From NCBI RefSeq assembly GCF_005403045.1, contig NZ_BJCL01000013.1:1-64000 (forward strand): 64,000 nucleotides of DNA. Reading direction: 5' to 3'. The stretch is from Pseudaquabacterium pictum (GTDB lineage: Bacteria; Pseudomonadota; Gammaproteobacteria; Burkholderiales; Burkholderiaceae_C). The position numbers and the translations under genes were made by a program. The stretch's first letter is position 1. The number at the start of each line of letters is the position of its first letter. Below are positions 62,636-64,000 of the stretch, piece after piece. Below the pieces are notes generated by a model, which saw nothing but the letters and a program-made list of their open reading frames with translations, had not been told where the DNA came from and did not search any database.

Positions 62636-62766
62636 GCGCACTCCTGTGGATGGGTGCACCAGCGTAGGCGCAGCCCGCGGGCTGCCGCTGTTGCCGCGGT
62701 GACAGGCCCGCCCCGCCCTCCCCCACAATGAACGCCCATCCACCACTGCCGCTGCAGCCCGCCACC

Positions 62767-64000
62767 ATGCCCAAGCGCCGCCCGATCACCGTTGAAGACC
62801 TCTGGGCCATGGAACGCCTGGGGACGCCCAGCCTGTCGCCCGATGGGGCGCAGGCAGTCCTGCCGGTCACCCACTACAGCATGGACGACAACAAGGCCAG
62901 TTCCGCGCTGTGGCTGCTGTCCACGCTGGGCGGCCAGCCGCGCCAGCTGACCCAGTGTGGCGACAAGGACGGCGCGCCGCAGTTCAGCCCGCGCGGGGAC
63001 TGCGTGGGCTTCACCGCCCGACGCGAGCAGCAGGGCCACAAGGACGAGACGCCGCAGTTCTACCTGATCCCGGCCGACGGCGGCGAAGCCCGGCGCGTCG
63101 GCGAAGTGGCCACTGGCGTGGAGGCCTTCCGCTGGTGCCCGGACGGCGAACACATCGTCTTCATCTCCTGGGTGTGGCCCGAACTGAAGGGCGCCAAGGC
63201 CCAGGCCAAGGCGCTGAAGGACTTCAAGGCCCGCAAGACCACCGGCATCGCCACCAGCGAGGGCCTGTACCGCTACTGGGACCACTTCGTGCCCGAGGGC
63301 CGGGTGCCGCATCTGCACCGCATGGACATCCACACCGGCAAGGTGCAGGACCTGTTCGAGGGCACGGCCTACAGCCTGGACTGGTGCGACCCCGACGCCA
63401 ACAGCTTCGACATCTCGCCCGACGGCAAGCGCATCGTCTTCGCCTTCGACCCCAACCCCGAGAAGCGCACCGACGGCCGCTTTGCCCTGGCCGAGATGGA
63501 CATCAAGCGCCGCCGGGTGGAAGTGGTGGCGCAGGACGTGGGCTGGGACTTCGGCGCACCGCGGTACAGCCCCGATGGCGAGCGCATCGCGTTCCTGGCC
63601 AGCCACCAGGCGCTGCGCCACACCATGCCGCGCCAGCTGGCGGTGGTGGTGCCGGGCCAGCCGGTGGAGGTGGTCAGCGCCGAGTGGGACCATGAAGTGG
63701 CCGCACCGCTGCTGTGGGAAGACGACGGCACGGCCGTGCTGCTGCAGGCCGAGCAGGAAGGGCAGCGCCACCTCTGGCGCTTCGACCTGGCCGACCGCAG
63801 GGCCGAGGTGCTGGTGCGCGGCGGCACGGTGCAAGGCTTCGACAAGGCTGCCGGTACGGTGGTGACGGTGGCCGATGCCGCCGACCATCCGGCGCAATGC
63901 CACGCCCTGCTGCCCGGCGCCGCGCCGCGCCGCATCGAGCGCTTCAACGACGGCGTGATGGCGCGGCTGCAGCTGGGCAACCATGAGGCCATCCGTATCA
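62767..64000 (+). CDS. S9 family prolyl oligopeptidase-type peptidase, N-terminal part, cut by window edge
   Basis: The frame stays open from ATG 62767 to the window end (411 codons). It encodes the beta-propeller part of a dipeptidyl aminopeptidase/acylaminoacyl-peptidase-like protein. It begins RRPITVEDLWAMERLGTPSL and has repeated blade motifs such as APQFSPRGDCVGFTARREQQ, FRWCPDGEHIVFISW, FDISPDGKRIVFAFD and APRYSPDGERIAFLASHQ. The catalytic Ser-Asp-His hydrolase domain would lie beyond the window. No signal peptide is seen, so it is probably cytoplasmic. An in-frame ATG at 62728 would add 13 residues. Confidence 0.88.
   Translation, partial: MPKRRPITVEDLWAMERLGTPSLSPDGAQAVLPVTHYSMDDNKASSALWLLSTLGGQPRQLTQCGDKDGAPQFSPRGDCVGFTARREQQGHKDETPQFYLIPADGGEARRVGEVATGVEAFRWCPDGEHIVFISWVWPELKGAKAQAKALKDFKARKTTGIATSEGLYRYWDHFVPEGRVPHLHRMDIHTGKVQDLFEGTAYSLDWCDPDANSFDISPDGKRIVFAFDPNPEKRTDGRFALAEMDIKRRRVEVVAQDVGWDFGAPRYSPDGERIAFLASHQALRHTMPRQLAVVVPGQPVEVVSAEWDHEVAAPLLWEDDGTAVLLQAEQEGQRHLWRFDLADRRAEVLVRGGTVQGFDKAAGTVVTVADAADHPAQCHALLPGAAPRRIERFNDGVMARLQLGNHEAIRI

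Overview
The window is very GC-rich chromosomal DNA from a betaproteobacterium, most likely order Burkholderiales. The evidence is gene content and order: rpsT, DUF3579, argD, argF; DUF1841; DUF3034 with an exported truncated haemoglobin; the kynBUA operon; the AI-2E transporter/hda/HAD/pcnB/folK run; and a PEP-CTERM protein. No species can be named from the sequence alone. I found no rRNA, tRNA, CRISPR array, prophage or integrated conjugative element. The only mobile DNA is the end of an IS5-type insertion sequence at the left edge.

Layout. 1-364: IS5-type end with the transposase N-terminus. 473-2419: phhA and murB. 2566-5579: a small exported molybdopterin-fold protein followed by a hybrid sensor kinase. 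5653-6797: YajQ and a retropepsin-like protease. 6958-9791: kynBUA tryptophan-to-anthranilate operon behind a strong promoter that predicts a leaderless mRNA. 9950-12964: solute-binding protein plus PAS sensor kinase. 12983-17500: acyl-CoA dehydrogenase, CaiB-type CoA transferase, MmgE/PrpD and CitE-like lyase, tightly coupled and probably an organic-acid CoA pathway. 17619-24406: PEP-CTERM protein, hybrid kinase with divergent LuxR regulator, and a large lipoprotein. 24408-27900: FAD oxidoreductase, a 54-residue basic protein and an HtrA protease. 28029-31167: GNAT, PaiB-like and OsmC genes divergent from a MocR regulator.

31154-32830: Pit phosphate transporter and its PhoU-like partner, with a three-repeat Pho box upstream. 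32899-38533: folK, pcnB, HAD phosphatase, hda, AI-2E-type permease and SirB1-like protein. 38558-40679: murJ divergent from rpsT. 40749-43477: DUF3579 divergent from argD-argF, whose leader can fold into a nested stem. 43494-46096: metallophosphoesterase, Ser/Thr kinase-Usp fusion and YkgJ protein. 46100-47962: orphan LuxR regulator, MaoC hydratase and ParA-like ATPase. 48066-50656: KefF/KefC pair. 50696-52092: DUF3034 and exported truncated haemoglobin. 52098-53151: RutE-like reductase and DUF1841. 53155-55842: copper chaperone divergent from a copper P-type ATPase. 55849-57969: HD-GYP protein and a di-haem cytochrome c. 58180-59888: MoxR ATPase, small membrane protein and GNAT. 59898-62635: Baeyer-Villiger-type monooxygenase and SDR. 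62767 to the end: S9 peptidase, cut by the window.

Genes are packed closely. Most same-strand neighbours overlap or nearly touch, and nearly all convergent pairs end within 20 bp of each other, often with an inverted repeat lying across the two stop codons. No intergenic stretch exceeds 300 bases. The strongest regulatory readings are the kynB promoter/operator, the MocR inverted repeat, the Pho box before the phosphate operon, the rpsT promoter, leader and terminator, and the argD leader structure.
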